Assembly: GCA_003427395.1 (NCBI GenBank) | Contig: BFEA01001089.1 | Span: 96,136 to 148,274, forward strand | Origin: Chara braunii | Taxonomy: Eukaryota > Streptophyta > Charophyceae > Charales > Characeae | Reading direction: 5' to 3' | DNA: 52,139 nt | Shown here: in pieces, positions 10,877 to 21,988 of the stretch | Layout: the number at the start of each line of letters is the position of its first letter | Numbering within the stretch: position 1 is the stretch's first letter | Program-made: the position numbers and the translations under genes | The notes under the pieces: model-generated | What the model was told of the DNA's origin: nothing | Databases searched by the model: none | What the model saw: only the letters and a program-made list of their open reading frames with translations

Positions 10877-12424
10877 TTACATATACTGGGGCTGGACGAC
10901 TTTTCTTGTATACTGTCTTGTACCTCCTTTTACCTCCTTGCTTGAGCCCATTTCTAAAAAATGTTGGTCGACTAATTGAGCATACGGCCCCTGCATTCTT
11001 CCATCTCGAGGGGGCGGTCTATATACTAAGTTCATTCTTCCTCCTTCGGGATAATCGCCTAATCGGTCGGCCAAGGTCAGGATTGCTTCTTGGTCTGCCA
11101 TTTCATAGGCTGAGACCATGCATATTGTTTGGTCTGTGTTTGTCAAGCTCAAAACCAGACCTTCATCCTCTTCATCCTCTTCATCCTCACCTGATCCCCA
11201 CCCTAATTCCCTTCTCCTACCCTCTGATTCCTCAAACGTGTATGACCCCGCGTTGAGGCGATTCTTCGAACAGTGGGGACCTGTATTCTTACACGTAAGC
11301 AATTCAAAATTTTTACATGCTGGGTCGCATAATATTATGAACATAGTTCCATCATGCTTATTAATGATGAGGGCTTCTGATCTTGACAAAAAGGATCTTC
11401 CTAGCAACATGGGAAGATCCAGACTTGGCATGATGTAGAAGCAGGAACGGATCTTAACTCGCCCTACTTCCACGATGACGTTTGAAGCAACACGTGTATA
11501 TCCTGATTTCCCATTAGCTCCATTAAGGTATCCGAAGTCGCTCTTATCAACTTCTAATCCCAACCTCTTTGCTGTTTCTGAATTTATAATATTCATTTCA
11601 GCCCCGGTATCCACCATCCGAGGGCATCATCTTCCCTTAATATTAACCTCTATGGAACCAGTCCCTACAAATTTCCAATCCATCTTGCTCCCTGCGATAG
11701 TCCAGTTTGCCTCTTTCGGGATCAAATCCCCCATTCTTACCGTCGTCACTCTTTTTCGTGTCAGTTTTGCCTTAACTAATTCTTTGAGCTTCGGGGTTGT
11801 CGTCAAAATCTCCTTCAGATTTAACAGCTTGTTATGTCCATCGAGAAGCTTGTTTACCAAATCCTCGAGATCTACCCCCTCTTCAATAGATGTTTGATAC
11901 TTCCACTTTTTCTTTGACTTTTCCCCGGCCTTCTCTTTTCCTTCCTTAATCCCTTGCTTCCGTTTCTTGGCCCTCTGCTCAGTGCGTTTATCCTCTTTTT
12001 CTCTCAGTTGTTCATCCTGATCCTCTTCCTCTTCGCCTATGGCAATCGAGGGTTCACCAGGAGGCGGCTGCGGGGCCTGCTCCTGTTCCTTAGTCGCATT
12101 GCCTTCTGTAGTCCGGCGAGCAGTATATGACACAAAATTCCTAAGGGCATGGTAAGTTGCCTCGGGTCCTGCAACCAAACTTGCCCTTAGCGCCCTTGGA
12201 TTGGGCTCTCGGGGTTTTTCTTCCCCACTTCCTTGACTCATAGTTAATACGTGAGAGACTCTTAACTCCATAATTTTGACTTCTTCACATATACCAATCA
12301 TTCGGGTGTTCAACCTTCCTATCTTATCTATCAAATCTTTCATTCTCTCTATGGTGTCTTTTGCTGACTCCCTAACTGCTTCTTCTTCTTCTTCTGGTTC
12401 AAGCTCGATCAAAGAGGCCTCCAC
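10877..12424 (-). pseudogene. Spacer plus retroviral-type aspartic protease of element I, one in-frame stop
   Basis: One reading frame runs from 12424 to 10877, broken by a single TGA at 11627-11629. The first 265 codons form an acidic spacer followed by a Lys/Arg-rich stretch. Immediately after the stop comes the active-site motif MVDTGAEMNIIN, with the catalytic D-T-G intact, and about 65 residues later the flap/hydrophobic motif LPMLLGRSFL. These two motifs define the retropepsin fold. In intact gypsy elements this protease cleaves the Gag-Pol polyprotein. The downstream 150 codons form an acidic linker with no recognised domain. The stop lies just before the protease and looks like a point change. 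Confidence 0.75.
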
Positions 12425-12445
12425 CTCCTCCTGGTCTATCTTCAG

Positions 12446-14190
12446 TCATTTTCTCAGTTGCTCCCCTAACTTGGTCACATCTTCTACCTTGACTAATGGG
12501 TCGTCCTTTTCTTGCCAGATTCGGAACATAGCGGGGGCACTGGGTCCTAGCCTTGCAACCCTAAGCGCCTCCTTCCTTGTGCCTCCAGGGATGTTTGAGT
12601 CAATAAGGGTGTCTCGCTTATCGTACACATCCCCATCTATACTAGACGTAATTATCCCATCCTTCTCATCCATCTTTCTAACATGGTATCTTTTTACGGT
12701 ATGCCCCTTGATTTGACTTTGGGTACATGTGCATTCACTATAATTTACTCATCCTCGTCCGTATCCCTGACCATTCCACTGTCCATCACTCCTACCACAC
12801 CCTTGGATATAGTTTTGGTTATAGCCCTGACCATAGCCCTGGCGATATCCTTGGTTATATCCTTGGCCGACTTGGTTAAAGCCTACCTGATTATAGTTCC
12901 CTGACTGAGGGCCTCCCCGATTGCCCCAGTTCCCTCCTTGTCTGCTATGTCCTCTTCCTCCAAATCCTCTTCCACCTTGATCATTTCCTCTTCCTCCGCT
13001 TCTACCTCTACTTTATCCTTGTTCGAGTCCTTGTCCTTGGAACTGATTCTGGTTTTGATTACCGCACGTCTGCTGAGCTTGCTGTGGCAGTTCTTCGTCC
13101 ATTCCTCGACCTTGCGTCTGTCCTGCATTCCCTCCTGCTCCTTGCATTTGGGGCAGACTCGGATCCAGGCTCACTTAACCAAACCCCGACCACCGATTCC
13201 CTGGGAAAAACCCGTGCCAAGCCCCCATAGGAGCCACAACTAGCCACGGGGCGAGTTGGGCAGTGGGCGTCTGTGCTTCAGTAACACAATATACCCCAGT
13301 TTGTTGAGAGCCCTATGCCTTACCAATCTTTTGTTTTTCCGTTGGTTGGTTCTTGGTCTTCTTCTGGGCGGCTTTTGCCTTGGTTACCTGTTCCGGCTCA
13401 TCTTCCTCTTCTTCCTTCTCTCCTTCATTTTCTTCCCCATACCTCCTTTTGTTCGTTACTTGACCAACCGCCATCATCTTCCCCGACACCATTTGCTCTT
13501 TCATTTCCTTGAGCTGAGCCGCCATACTGCTCAAGACCCCTCCTAAGGTTAAATCCGCCCCCTGAATCGCACCTACTTCCTTCCTTTTCTTCCTTTCCAT
13601 TTTCACTTGATAGTGGAACACCTGATCTAAGTCTCCGGAAGCCAAATTTATTTTTATTGTTTCCCAGGACGTCTTTCAACCTGGCGCACCTCCTCATGTT
13701 AGTTTCATCGCCTCATACCCCGATAACTTCCCTAGGAAAATGACGCACCGCATTTCCTCGAAAAGTCCCGGGACTCTCTCTGCCATCTTTTCAAAGGTCG
13801 TTGTGGATGCTTCTATTGTAGTAAAATTATTTTTATTCAAGTTGTGCAGGTGATCGATTGTTAGCAACGCATCTCCCAACTTGTACTTCCGCTGCATTCC
13901 CTTCTTGAATTCGATCCAACTCTCTTGGGCTTCTGTAACGATTTTTTCGACTTCCGAGCGGCACTCCCACCATACGTACTCATATAGTTGAGCAAATTTC
14001 TCAGCTGATGTTAGCTGATTGAAGACTTGTTCCAGTAGTTCTAACCAGTGGGACACCCGTTCTCCTTGAAAAGGGAATATTTCTATTTTGGCAGTTGCGA
14101 TGTTTTGATTGCTCTACTTTCCAGTAGTCGCACGGTCTCTGCGGCCGTAATGGGCCCCTATCCTCCATTGGCGTCTCCCATCTTTCCACA
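12446..14190 (-). pseudogene. Gag pseudogene of element I
   Basis: The best-preserved part (14056-13694) reads as a retrotransposon Gag capsid-like segment with WLELLEQVFNQL, FAQLYEYVWWE and EAQESWIEFKKGMQRKY. The phrase IEIFPFQGERVSHWLELLEQ continues upstream in the same strand at about 14090. Lys/Glu-rich sequence follows, then in a shifted frame a Gly/Gln/Asn-rich RGG-like stretch around 12780-13000 (GYNQGYRQGYGQGYNQ). An eroded zinc knuckle retains only KGHTVKRY near 12700. A last frame, 12673-12446, ends before the protease-bearing frame. At least five frame changes mean no functional Gag can be made. Gag binds element RNA and forms the particle in intact relatives. Confidence 0.65.
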
Positions 14191-14199
14191 GTCCTTAGT

Positions 14200-14354
14200 C
14201 AATTTGTCATACACATGCAGAGACGACGGTTTTTTAAATTACCTTTCAATTTTCTTATTTTTAGTTTTTGGCCTTGGTTGTTTTACCTATCCCAAGGTGC
14301 CACCTAAGCCTAGAGAAGGTTAACAACAGTCGTGTTTTTCATCACAACACCCTC
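14200..14354. other. Short spacer, no gene
   Basis: The gap between the gag pseudogene and the tandem repeat upstream of it shows nothing recognisable. Confidence 0.4.
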
Positions 14355-14640
14355 CACCAGTTCAGGATCCAGCCCGCCTAAACAGGTGGTTTTCATGGTC
14401 TTCGGACCTTTCACCACTTCAGGACCATTCAGGTCTGAAAATCCTAAATGGTCTTCGGACCTTTCACCACTTCAGGACCTTTCAGGATTTTCAGACTGCC
14501 CAAAACTCTCACTTGACCACTTCAGGACACCCTTCACCACTTCAGAATGCAGCCTACCTAAACAGGTGGTTTTCAGGGTCTCCGGACCTTTCACCACTTC
14601 AGGACCATTCAGGATTTTCAGACTGCCAAAAACTCTCACT
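14355..14640 (+). repeat. Tandem repeat, 180-bp period with inner sub-repeats
   Basis: Two large units begin at 14355 and 14535; each contains CTAAACAGGTGGTTTTCA. Inside them the phrase CCTTTCACCACTTCAGGACC recurs, with variants ending CATTCAGG or TTTCAGG. The array lies in the leader-like interval between the unknown ORFs and gag of element I. Confidence 0.75.
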
Positions 14641-14885
14641 TCAGAATTTTCATTCCTTAATTTTCAGCTACCCGATAACTGCTTGTGCCTAAACCCTATC
14701 CAACCCATGGTCCTAACTATCTTACATTTTTCCCCTTTTACTCTCATCTCATCCTCCCCCTTGACATTAACTAGTATACACTAATTTCCTTATTTTTGCG
14801 AGCCCCAGTTACTACCCCTACCGTCCAATGAGATGACTGACATGACAAAAACGGTATAGATTCTATCTTTCTGCTTCTAGATTGT

Positions 14886-15662
14886 TTACCAACCTACCCT
14901 CCCAATTTCTTCCGCAGACAACCAATTCCCCGTCGAGGAATCATACACCAGACCGAACATTATAGGGATACCAAAAACAAAAACCTTGGTCTTCATTTCA
15001 GCCTTAAGCTTCCTCCAATAAGTCTGCCTTGGTTCCATATGGTGGACACGGACATACGTATCTACCGTGGACAGGATTTCCTCAAAATCTTTGTTAACCA
15101 AATCTGGTTTCATCTCCAAATACAAGCCATAAAGAACCTGGGGCGTAAAAAATTTGTATCCTCCCGGAGGTACGGCTATGACGGTCAGGGCTGCTTGTTC
15201 TACATTAGCCTTACACTGAAAGACTTCATCAATGATGAAGTCAGGAAGGATAGCCTTTACGTAGCGGGTGGAGTAGACAAAATCCGGCGCCCATCTTGCT
15301 TCTATCATCGGTATAATCGGTCGGAACTCCCCCCATCTTTCCTCTCGAATCTTATCCTCAAGGATTGCCCCTGTAGTCAGGAGATACCTGGACAGTGGTT
15401 GACTATGTCCTACTGCCAAATCCACGCCGTGCATCCTCCATAAGTGCGATGAGAGATACAAGGTCGCCCGAATTATTATACTCTCCCTGTCTGGAGTGTG
15501 CCCAACTTCTACCCATACGAACGCTTCTGGCCCAATCGAGGTTCCCCACCATGTGGTGATTTCTTCCTTTCTCATGCTTATCCCCTAGGGCAATGACATC
15601 CTCTATCCCTGCCTGGTACGGATGGGCAGCTCAACCCCAACTCCCTGAGTGGCGTACGACAT
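14886..15662 (-). pseudogene. Unknown ORF family, copy X1 (229 open codons), upstream of gag I
   Basis: I do not recognise this protein. The open part is 229 codons from an ATG at 15575. Homology to copy X2 starts further upstream, at an ATG at 15660-15662 (MSYATQGVGVELPIRTRQG against MPYEEQVSKVEAPVRNDNG), but stops and a frameshift separate that start from the open part. Matching blocks with X2 are WWGTSIG / WWGSSLG, RYVKAILPDFIIDEVF / RYVRTTLPDFIVNEVF, YGLYLEMKPDL / YCLYLEMGSEL and YVRVHHMEPRQTYWRKLK / YVRVYFMEERFGYWEKLK. It has no transmembrane segment or signal peptide. It lies on the same strand as gag I, about 0.7 kb upstream, where extra ORFs of some giant plant gypsy elements are found. 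Confidence 0.55.
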
Positions 15663-16028
15663 CTTGTGTGACTTTCTGGTGGTCTGTGTAGTGCAAAAGA
15701 GACAAAAGGCACACAATACTTACGCATAAATCCTACTTAGTGGTAACATACCCCCTTATATCATAGTTAAATTTCTTCCCTTTTCCTTAATCCTACTCGA
15801 GAGATTTCCTTTGTCCTCTTGTCGCATCCTTTTTCCCTTATTCATCCCACTCATTTCTCCCTTCATCGTTTAGTAATTCAAGCAGGCAACATTTTCGTTC
15901 ACCTTCTTTCCCTTCTTACTATTCATGCCTCAACGTCTCACCCCATAATCCTTTAGAATATAAAAACCCTCTCTCTTCTTCTTCCATTTCATCTACCGTC
16001 ACCCAGTCCCCATACTAGAAGTTATAGA

Positions 16029-16737
16029 CTAACCCAAACATGGTGGGAATACCATCCACACAGATCCAGAGCATACTTTCTCTTTCAATTTCTCCCAGTA
16101 CCCAAATCTTTCTTCCATGAAATAAACTCTAACGTACGTGTTTATGATGAACAGTATGTTGCTAAAATCACTCCTGGTGAGTTCGGAGCCCATTTCCAGG
16201 TATAGGCAGTAAATCATATGAGGGGTGGAGAAGTCATATCCTCTATTAGGTACTCTCAGTGCGGCTTCAACGGTCAACTTCACTCTTTCTTGACCATAAA
16301 ACACCTCATTGACAATGAAATCTGGGAGCGTGGTTCTAACGTAACGAATCGGAAGAGTAAAGTCATTGGCCAGAAACATTTTGATTTCCTTTATAACTCC
16401 TCTTATGTCTCTCCATGGACCTTCCGACTCCAGACGTTCAGCATCACTTCTGCCATCTCTGTGAGTAGTAATAGATATTATTTCTCCCCTTAATCGAGGC
16501 TCGATTCATAATTATGGCGAGACTTGCAGTCAGGTAGATGGTGACCCTTACACTACGCCATCCTTCCATTGTATTCCAACTCGTTTCTACCCACATAGAT
16601 GTCTCATTTCCTAACGAGCTGCCCCACCATGATTCGCCAAACTCCGCTCTGCTCCTTCCTTTTGGCAGTGGCATTTCTAGCCCATTATCGTTTCTAACTG
16701 GCGCTTCGACCTTGGAAACTTGCTCTTCGTAAGGCAT
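16029..16737 (-). pseudogene. Unknown ORF family, copy X2 (frameshifted), upstream of X1
   Basis: This is a second, diverged copy of the X1 protein, in two frames: 16737-16444 (N-terminal part with MPYEEQVSKVEAPVR and WWGSSLGNETSMWVET) and 16379-16029 (C-terminal part with RYVRTTLPDFIVNEVF, YVRVYFMEERFGYWEKLK). The break is near 16400-16450. X1 and X2 are tandem, about 0.45 kb apart, in the same orientation. Conservation of protein blocks despite DNA divergence suggests both came from a once-functional coding sequence. Function is unknown. Confidence 0.55.
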
Positions 16738-16916
16738 CTTGATTGAATCCGGACAACCCTTTTAATGACCTGTTTTCACAAATGGCAAGACATGAGCGAC
16801 CTTTTAATGTGCTGTCTTAGTTATTAACTTCTGGTGTCCTTACTACGGAGTAATCCGTCTTTCTCTATTATTAATTAAAAAAAATATTTTCTGGATTTCC
16901 TCCTGTATCCCTTTTC
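16738..16916. other. Short intergenic spacer
   Basis: AT-rich DNA separates the minus-strand ORF copies from the plus-strand gene pair, including a TTAATTAAAAAAAATA stretch near 16869. No retroelement end was recognised. Confidence 0.4.
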
Positions 16917-17803
16917 GTGCGGTATTTTAACGGTGTAACTACGATCCACGGAGCGACCGCAGAGGACTTCGACGAGGACCCCTGGATGACCATCGTCCCG
17001 TGCCTGGAGGGCATATTAACGGTAGGTACGATCGGAATTGGGCCACGATGGAGAGTCGCTGTCCTTGGGCAAGCCTGTACAAGTTCGCCAACATGTTGGA
17101 GTTTGGGAACCTCATCCCTGTGTCTGACGCTGTCCTCGGACACAAGTTCCTGAACCATATGCGCAAAGCACTGGGCTGCATTAGCCGCCATTTCAGCCGC
17201 CTCGAGTACCACAACGTCATGTCGTCGCCACGAACTTGGGGAGGCGCGCGAAAACAAGAGTTGGCGGACTGCGCTCGTCACTGCTCGTTCCTGGAGCAGT
17301 ACCCACTCCGGTGCCCTGAGAATTCTCCACAAGTTGTGTCATATTGTTGTGTGCGATTGACGGTGTCCGGGTCTGATTTCGCCAGAGTTCTATGTGTTGC
17401 TGCGTCGAACAAGAGCAGGAAACTCGTCGATGCAGTTGTGCTTGTGTCACTCAACGAGGTGGTAATTGAAGGGTCCAAATTCGTGCCGACGCGCGGGCCT
17501 GCTCGTGTAGATGGGTGGCGAGATTTGGTTATAGTAGGGCCGGTCCAAAACTTTTCGTTGCATCATGAGGTCGAGGAGAAAGTGTCCGATATATGGGACT
17601 GTATAGGGAATTCCTTAGCACGACCGGGAGTGCTTGTCACGATGAAATACATGTCCGTCTTTTCAGAGAGTGCATCAGTCGACGAACCGCAGATCCGTGT
17701 GTACGGATCATCAATGAATGCTTTGTATGGCTTCGGTACACGACCTCGTCCCCGGGGAACCCCAAATGTCACTAGATCTGGACGTGGGGTCAGACTTAAG
17801 TGA
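16917..17803 (+). pseudogene. Unknown gene, copy 1 of a tandem pair (267 open codons)
   Basis: The main frame is 17000-17803. Its conserved core starts at MESRCPWASLYKFANMLEFG and includes CARHCSFLEQYPLRCP, SYCCVRLT, FARVLCVAASNKSRKLVDAV, CIGNSLARPG, MKYMSVFSES and YGSSMNALYGFG. Homology to copy 2 extends upstream into another frame (16917-17010; AEDFDEDPWMTIVP), so the copies lose continuity at the same place. The protein is Cys-rich and soluble-looking, with no recognised domain. It is about 60 percent identical to copy 2 by eye over the core. Whether the upstream break is a frameshift or marks an unrecognised exon boundary cannot be settled here. Confidence 0.5.
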
Positions 17804-17881
17804 GAGTTCACTCGCACTTTGCTTAAGTGAGGGTTAGCTCGCACGTAAGTGAGAGTTCACTCGCACTTTGATTAAGTGAGG
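17799..17881 (+). repeat. Short direct repeat between the paired genes
   Basis: AGTGAGAGTTCACTCGCACT followed by TTG and TTAAGTGAGG occurs twice, beginning at about 17799 and 17846. Each copy contains the small palindrome TGAGAGTTCACTC. It lies just after the stop of copy 1. Confidence 0.7.
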
Positions 17882-18017
17882 AGTTTGTTGATATATAGTG
17901 CGGGCGTGACGATTGAGTGTTGGCCGCACCAGGAGACTTATCATTGGACAACTCTATTTACGACGATCTACACGTCCGTATGTGTCGTTTGTGTGTCCGT
18001 AATGTGTAGGGAGCGTA

Positions 18018-19019
18018 ATGTCGTCGAGACCTTCGACAAGCGTCAGCATGAGTTTCGAGACGCACATGCGCTTGAGTCCCGAGAAGCACATGCACTTGGC
18101 AAAACCGTTTTCACCTTGTGCGAGATCGGTGCGGCATCATGACGGTCAAACGTGGATCGACGAAGCAGCCAAGGAGGACTTCGACGAGGACCCATGGATG
18201 AGCGTCGTCCCGTACATGAACCGGCATCTCGACGAATGAAACGATAATGATTGGAAGGCGATGGAGCGTGCTTGCCCTTGGGCAAGCCATTACAAGTTTG
18301 CCAATATGTTAGAGTTCGGGAGCCTCATTGCACTGCCTGATGGTGTCCTCCAACGAAAGACCCTGGACGATAAGGGTAAACCGATCAGCTACCGTACCAA
18401 CTTCAGACGTCGCCTCCACTGCGAGTACATCACATCTTCGCCACGAACTTGTGGAAGTTCGCAGAAGCAAGAGTTGGTGGACTGCGCTCGTCATTGTTCA
18501 TTCTTGGAACACTACCCACCCCGTTGCCCAGGGACTTCTCCACAAGCTATCTCATATTGTTGTGTGCGGTTGACTGATGACGGATATCCTTTCGCCAGAG
18601 TGCTATGTGTGGCTTCTTCAGACAAAAGTAGAAAACTCGTGGATGCAGTTGTGCTCGTGTCACGGAACGAGATGGTACAACAGGATTACAAATTCAAGCC
18701 GGTTATGTCTCGCCCCGATGTAGATGGGTGGTCATATTTCGTGAGAGAAGATCATGTCAGATGTTTAGAATTGTTTAATGAGGTAGAACAGAAAGTGTCC
18801 GTAATACGAGACTGTATAGGGAATTCCTTAGAACGACGAGGAGGGTTTATCAGGATGAAATACATGTCCGTGTTTTCGGATACTGCAACTGTCCACGAAC
18901 CACAGAGCCACGTATATGGATCATCTATGAATGTCATGTATGGTTTCGGTTCACGACCTCGTTCGCGAGAAACCCCGTATGTCACAAGCTACGAACGTGT
19001 GGTCATACCTTGTGTTTAA
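18018..19019 (+). pseudogene. Unknown gene, copy 2 of the tandem pair (252 open codons plus upstream extension)
   Basis: The frame from 18018 is open to a TGA at 18237-18239 and continues in the same frame from MERACPWASHYKFANMLEFG (18261) to 19019. The part before the stop carries KEDFDEDPWMSVVPYM, matching the shifted upstream part of copy 1. The core has CARHCSFLEHYPPRCP, SYCCVRLTDDG, FARVLCVASSDKSRKLVDAV, CIGNSLERRG, MKYMSVFSDT and YGSSMNVMYGFGSRPRSRE. The conserved ATG at 18261 could be a real start, giving a complete 252-residue protein. No family is recognised. The spacing between copies is about 1.26 kb, consistent with tandem duplication. Confidence 0.5.
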
Positions 19020-19228
19020 GGGTGATTGTAATTCTAATGAAGTTTTCTAGTTTTACAACTATCTTGTGTTGTGTCGCGATGTTACGTCGTCTTGCGATGT
19101 CGTGTCGTGTACTTCTATGAATGCTCTCAGACCTTGTGTTTGAGGGAAAACATGTTAAAATACAATCTTGTGGAACATGATGTGCATGTGCACCTTGAAA
19201 TGGTGGATATGCAGACAATCACAAGTTG
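19020..19228. other. Downstream region of the gene pair, no gene
   Basis: T-rich and moderately AT-rich plus-strand DNA follows the stop of copy 2. No terminator or other gene is recognised. Confidence 0.35.
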
Positions 19229-19339
19229 GCCCTCGCACCTATTGCAACTATTGGCTCTCGCACCTCTATCTACTACTTCATACACGTTGCCTCTCGCACC
19301 TATTCAACGATTGCCTCTCACACCTCTATCTACTACTTG
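19229..19339 (+). repeat. Two-copy 50-60 bp direct repeat
   Basis: CTCGCACCTATT, then TTGGCTCTCGCACCTC and TATCTACTACTT, occurs at 19229-19288 and in slightly shortened form at 19289-19339. Confidence 0.65.
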
Positions 19340-19942
19340 TTTTTTGCTTCGAACGTTTTTCCGGCAACAACCCCTGTCTACTTTGCAATGTGCGGTTCAA
19401 TGATTTGAACATTTCTCGCAACTCTGCATGCGGTGTTTCCATTTACGAAGGTGCGATGTTAGGAAAAGACTATGCAAGTTGTGAGTGTTTTCATCTTCAC
19501 GTTGCGGTGATAAGAGTAAATGTTCTGAATGGATGTTATGTATCTTGTCCATGGAAAGAAATGACACGCCGATGACCTTGCAAGTATTTCGATCTCCGAT
19601 GTTCATGCCAATGTCTTACAGTCCTATACATGCTCATGTCAAGGAGGGGATCGATATTTGCGATGACAAGAGTGAACGTTAGGAATCTATGTTATTGATT
19701 TGTCCATGCAAATGACAAGCCAGCACCTGTATTGTATCACCGCGCTGATGGTGTGCGTTCATGTTGTCCATTTAAATGAGAGTTCACTCCGACTTGTGGT
19801 GTGTACCCCGAGCAATCCGCTAGTTGTCCATGCAAATGTCCAAGAACTAATAACCTACGGGATCTGGAGTTCAATTCTGTTTCTTGAGTGCGAAACTCTG
19901 CTCGAAACAGATCCAAATCCAACAGGAAGTCCCGCCACAGAC
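19340..19942. other. Intergenic, nothing recognised
   Basis: Short frames on both strands with no shared motif or domain. Confidence 0.35.
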
Positions 19943-20091
19943 CAAGGTTCCCTTATAGTACGTGGCCATCCGCACAGACCGCCAACGACCGTTTGACACT
20001 TGTTAAAGATGCTCAGTCACCAAACCGATATCTGCGAATTGATTCGCTGTTCAACTAGTATCTGTCAATGCCTTTCCAGGTTTAAGCAAGG

Positions 20092-20164
<73 letters not shown>

Positions 20165-20584
20165 GAACAGTGTTATTGGCAATCGGCATCGAGAGCGAAC
20201 GACTGTTTGCCACTTCCTTAAGGTGCTTTGTCGAACACCACCAACTACTATCTGTCAACCGGAGAAGGAGGTCCTTCCGGGAAGATAAATGGTGGACACA
20301 TTTGCTGCAGGGGTACTGATGGGCAACTTGCCAAATGTCGTGCACCTGGCTGGGTGTTCTGCCCGACCANAGTTGACAGGTTCAGTCCTTCAACTTGCAA
20401 GGTGTCGGGCGCCGGACCCCTGACCTTTTATGGAAAACAGACACCACATACCCAATACGATGCCCTTTCAAGGTTCCCTTAGAGTGCGTGGCCATCCGCA
20501 CGTCGATTGTTTGACACTTGTTGAAGGTGCTCAGTCACCAAACCGATATCTTCTCTGTCAATGCCTTTCCGAGTTAAGGCAAGG

Positions 20585-20653
<69 letters not shown>

Positions 20654-21126
20654 GACCCGGAATCAGATCTCGCATCAAGATTCCCTAAGAGTGCTAATGA
20701 CAATCCACACAGACAACTAATGACTCTTTCACACTTCTTCAAGCTGCTCGATCGCCAAACAGATCAGGAACCAGCATCAAGGCCCCCTAACAGTGCTATT
20801 GGCAATCGGCATCAAGAGCGAACGACTATTTGCCACTTCCTTAAGGTGCTCTGTCGAACACCACTAACTCCCGAATCATTCGGTGACACTGTTCAACTAC
20901 TAGTTGTCAACCGGAGAAGTCCTTCCGGGAAGATAAATGGTGGACACAATTGTTGCAGGGGTACTGACGGGTTGAGGGTTCAACTTGCCAAATGCCGTGC
21001 ACCAGGCTGGGTGTTCCGCCCGACCACAGTTGACAGGTTCAGTCCATCAACTTGCAAGGTGTCGGGCGCCGGACCCCTGACCTTTTATGGAAAACAGGCA
21101 CCACATACCCAGCACGATGCCCTTTT
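19943..21126 (+). repeat. Tandem duplication, two units of 526 and about 658 bp, each with a long CT tract
   Basis: Unit 1 begins CAAGGTTCCCTTATAGT at 19943 and unit 2 begins CAAGGTTCCCTTAGAGT at 20469. Both contain CTCAGTCACCAAACCGATAT, a CT tract (20094-20162 and 20587-20652), TATTGGCAATCGGCATC and a well-conserved 3' part with GGTGTCGGGCGCCGGACCCC. That 3' part encodes in both units the plus-strand phrase KCRAPGWVF, DRFSPSTCKVSGAGPLTFYG and KQ, with few changes. Unit 2 has about 130 bp extra after the CT tract. An N is at 20370. I recognise no protein. Confidence 0.75.
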
Positions 21127-21988
21127 GAATCGTGTACTGTCTGTCACAGCAACACTAAGCCAGGACGACATTGTCAAGGTGTCATACAAAGAGCCCTGCC
21201 CTTTTTTACACTGTGTTAATTCGCATTTAATAACGACTATTCATGTATGAAGGGCTAAAAACGCCCCGCCGCAACATTTGTCATGTCAACACCTCATATA
21301 CTGACCATTTAAAGTGTCGCTTGATGCCCTATTGGGCCATGTACTGAGTGTTTATTCGCGGTCGAAATAGTTCAGTTTTTGACAAAAAGTTTATTTTTCA
21401 CGAAATGTGTATTCTCTGTCCGTGTTTCTGTATTTTTTCTAGTGCTAGAGCTGCTGTTCCGTCCTCCTATGGTGAAAATTTGTACGGGTCGTGCTCTGTG
21501 GGGCTGTATTTGCTATGTTCCTTACTAAAACCCTAAACCCTAGCTCCCTCCTAACTCCTGTAGGTCGTATGTGGTCGTGTTGGTATGGCCATTTAGAAAT
21601 CCTACGGGGGATAGAGTGACGCCAGTCTTCTTCTAGGGCTCCGTCTCCTCTCTGCTGTAGTTATTCAGACCCTCATAAGGTGAGGCTTGTATTGTGTTTG
21701 GTCCTTTTGGCTTATTTGTTCTATTGTTCCTGGGGTGGATTCTGGGTCCTTATTCTTTTTTTTATATGCTGTTGTTTGGTTTGCTTAAATGGATCCGATA
21801 TATATTCCTGTGACATGGGATCTACTTTGAGGCGGGTCTGGGGGTTCCAGTATGGTAAGTTTGTTGTGTCTCCATTGTCCGAAATGTAATCTGTTCTGGG
21901 AGATTGTCGCTATTCTCCCTTCCCCTACCTGCTTTTTGTAAAAGGCCTCGATGATTTTGTCTTTATCTGCTATATTCTTCTCTATTTT
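21127..21988. other. Intergenic / possible 3' flank of the LINE relic
   Basis: T-rich sequence without a supported gene. It would be the 3' side of the minus-strand LINE fragment, but no clear poly(A) tail or target-site duplication is visible. Confidence 0.35.

Larger units (their letters stand above)
8555..14190 (-). mobile_element. Degraded Ty3/gypsy retrotransposon I (gag-PR-[RT deleted]-RNase H-IN)
   Basis: Domains follow the gypsy order down the minus strand: Gag-like (14190-12446), acidic spacer plus aspartic protease (12424-10877), RT thumb plus RNase H (about 10712-10101), linker with NKNRADGLSG, and integrase (9515-8555). The fingers and palm of RT are missing, and integrase has lost its catalytic Glu region. 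I could not find flanking LTRs. The gypsy rather than copia assignment rests on integrase lying downstream of RNase H. Every part has stops, frameshifts or deletions, so it is not autonomous. Confidence 0.8.
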
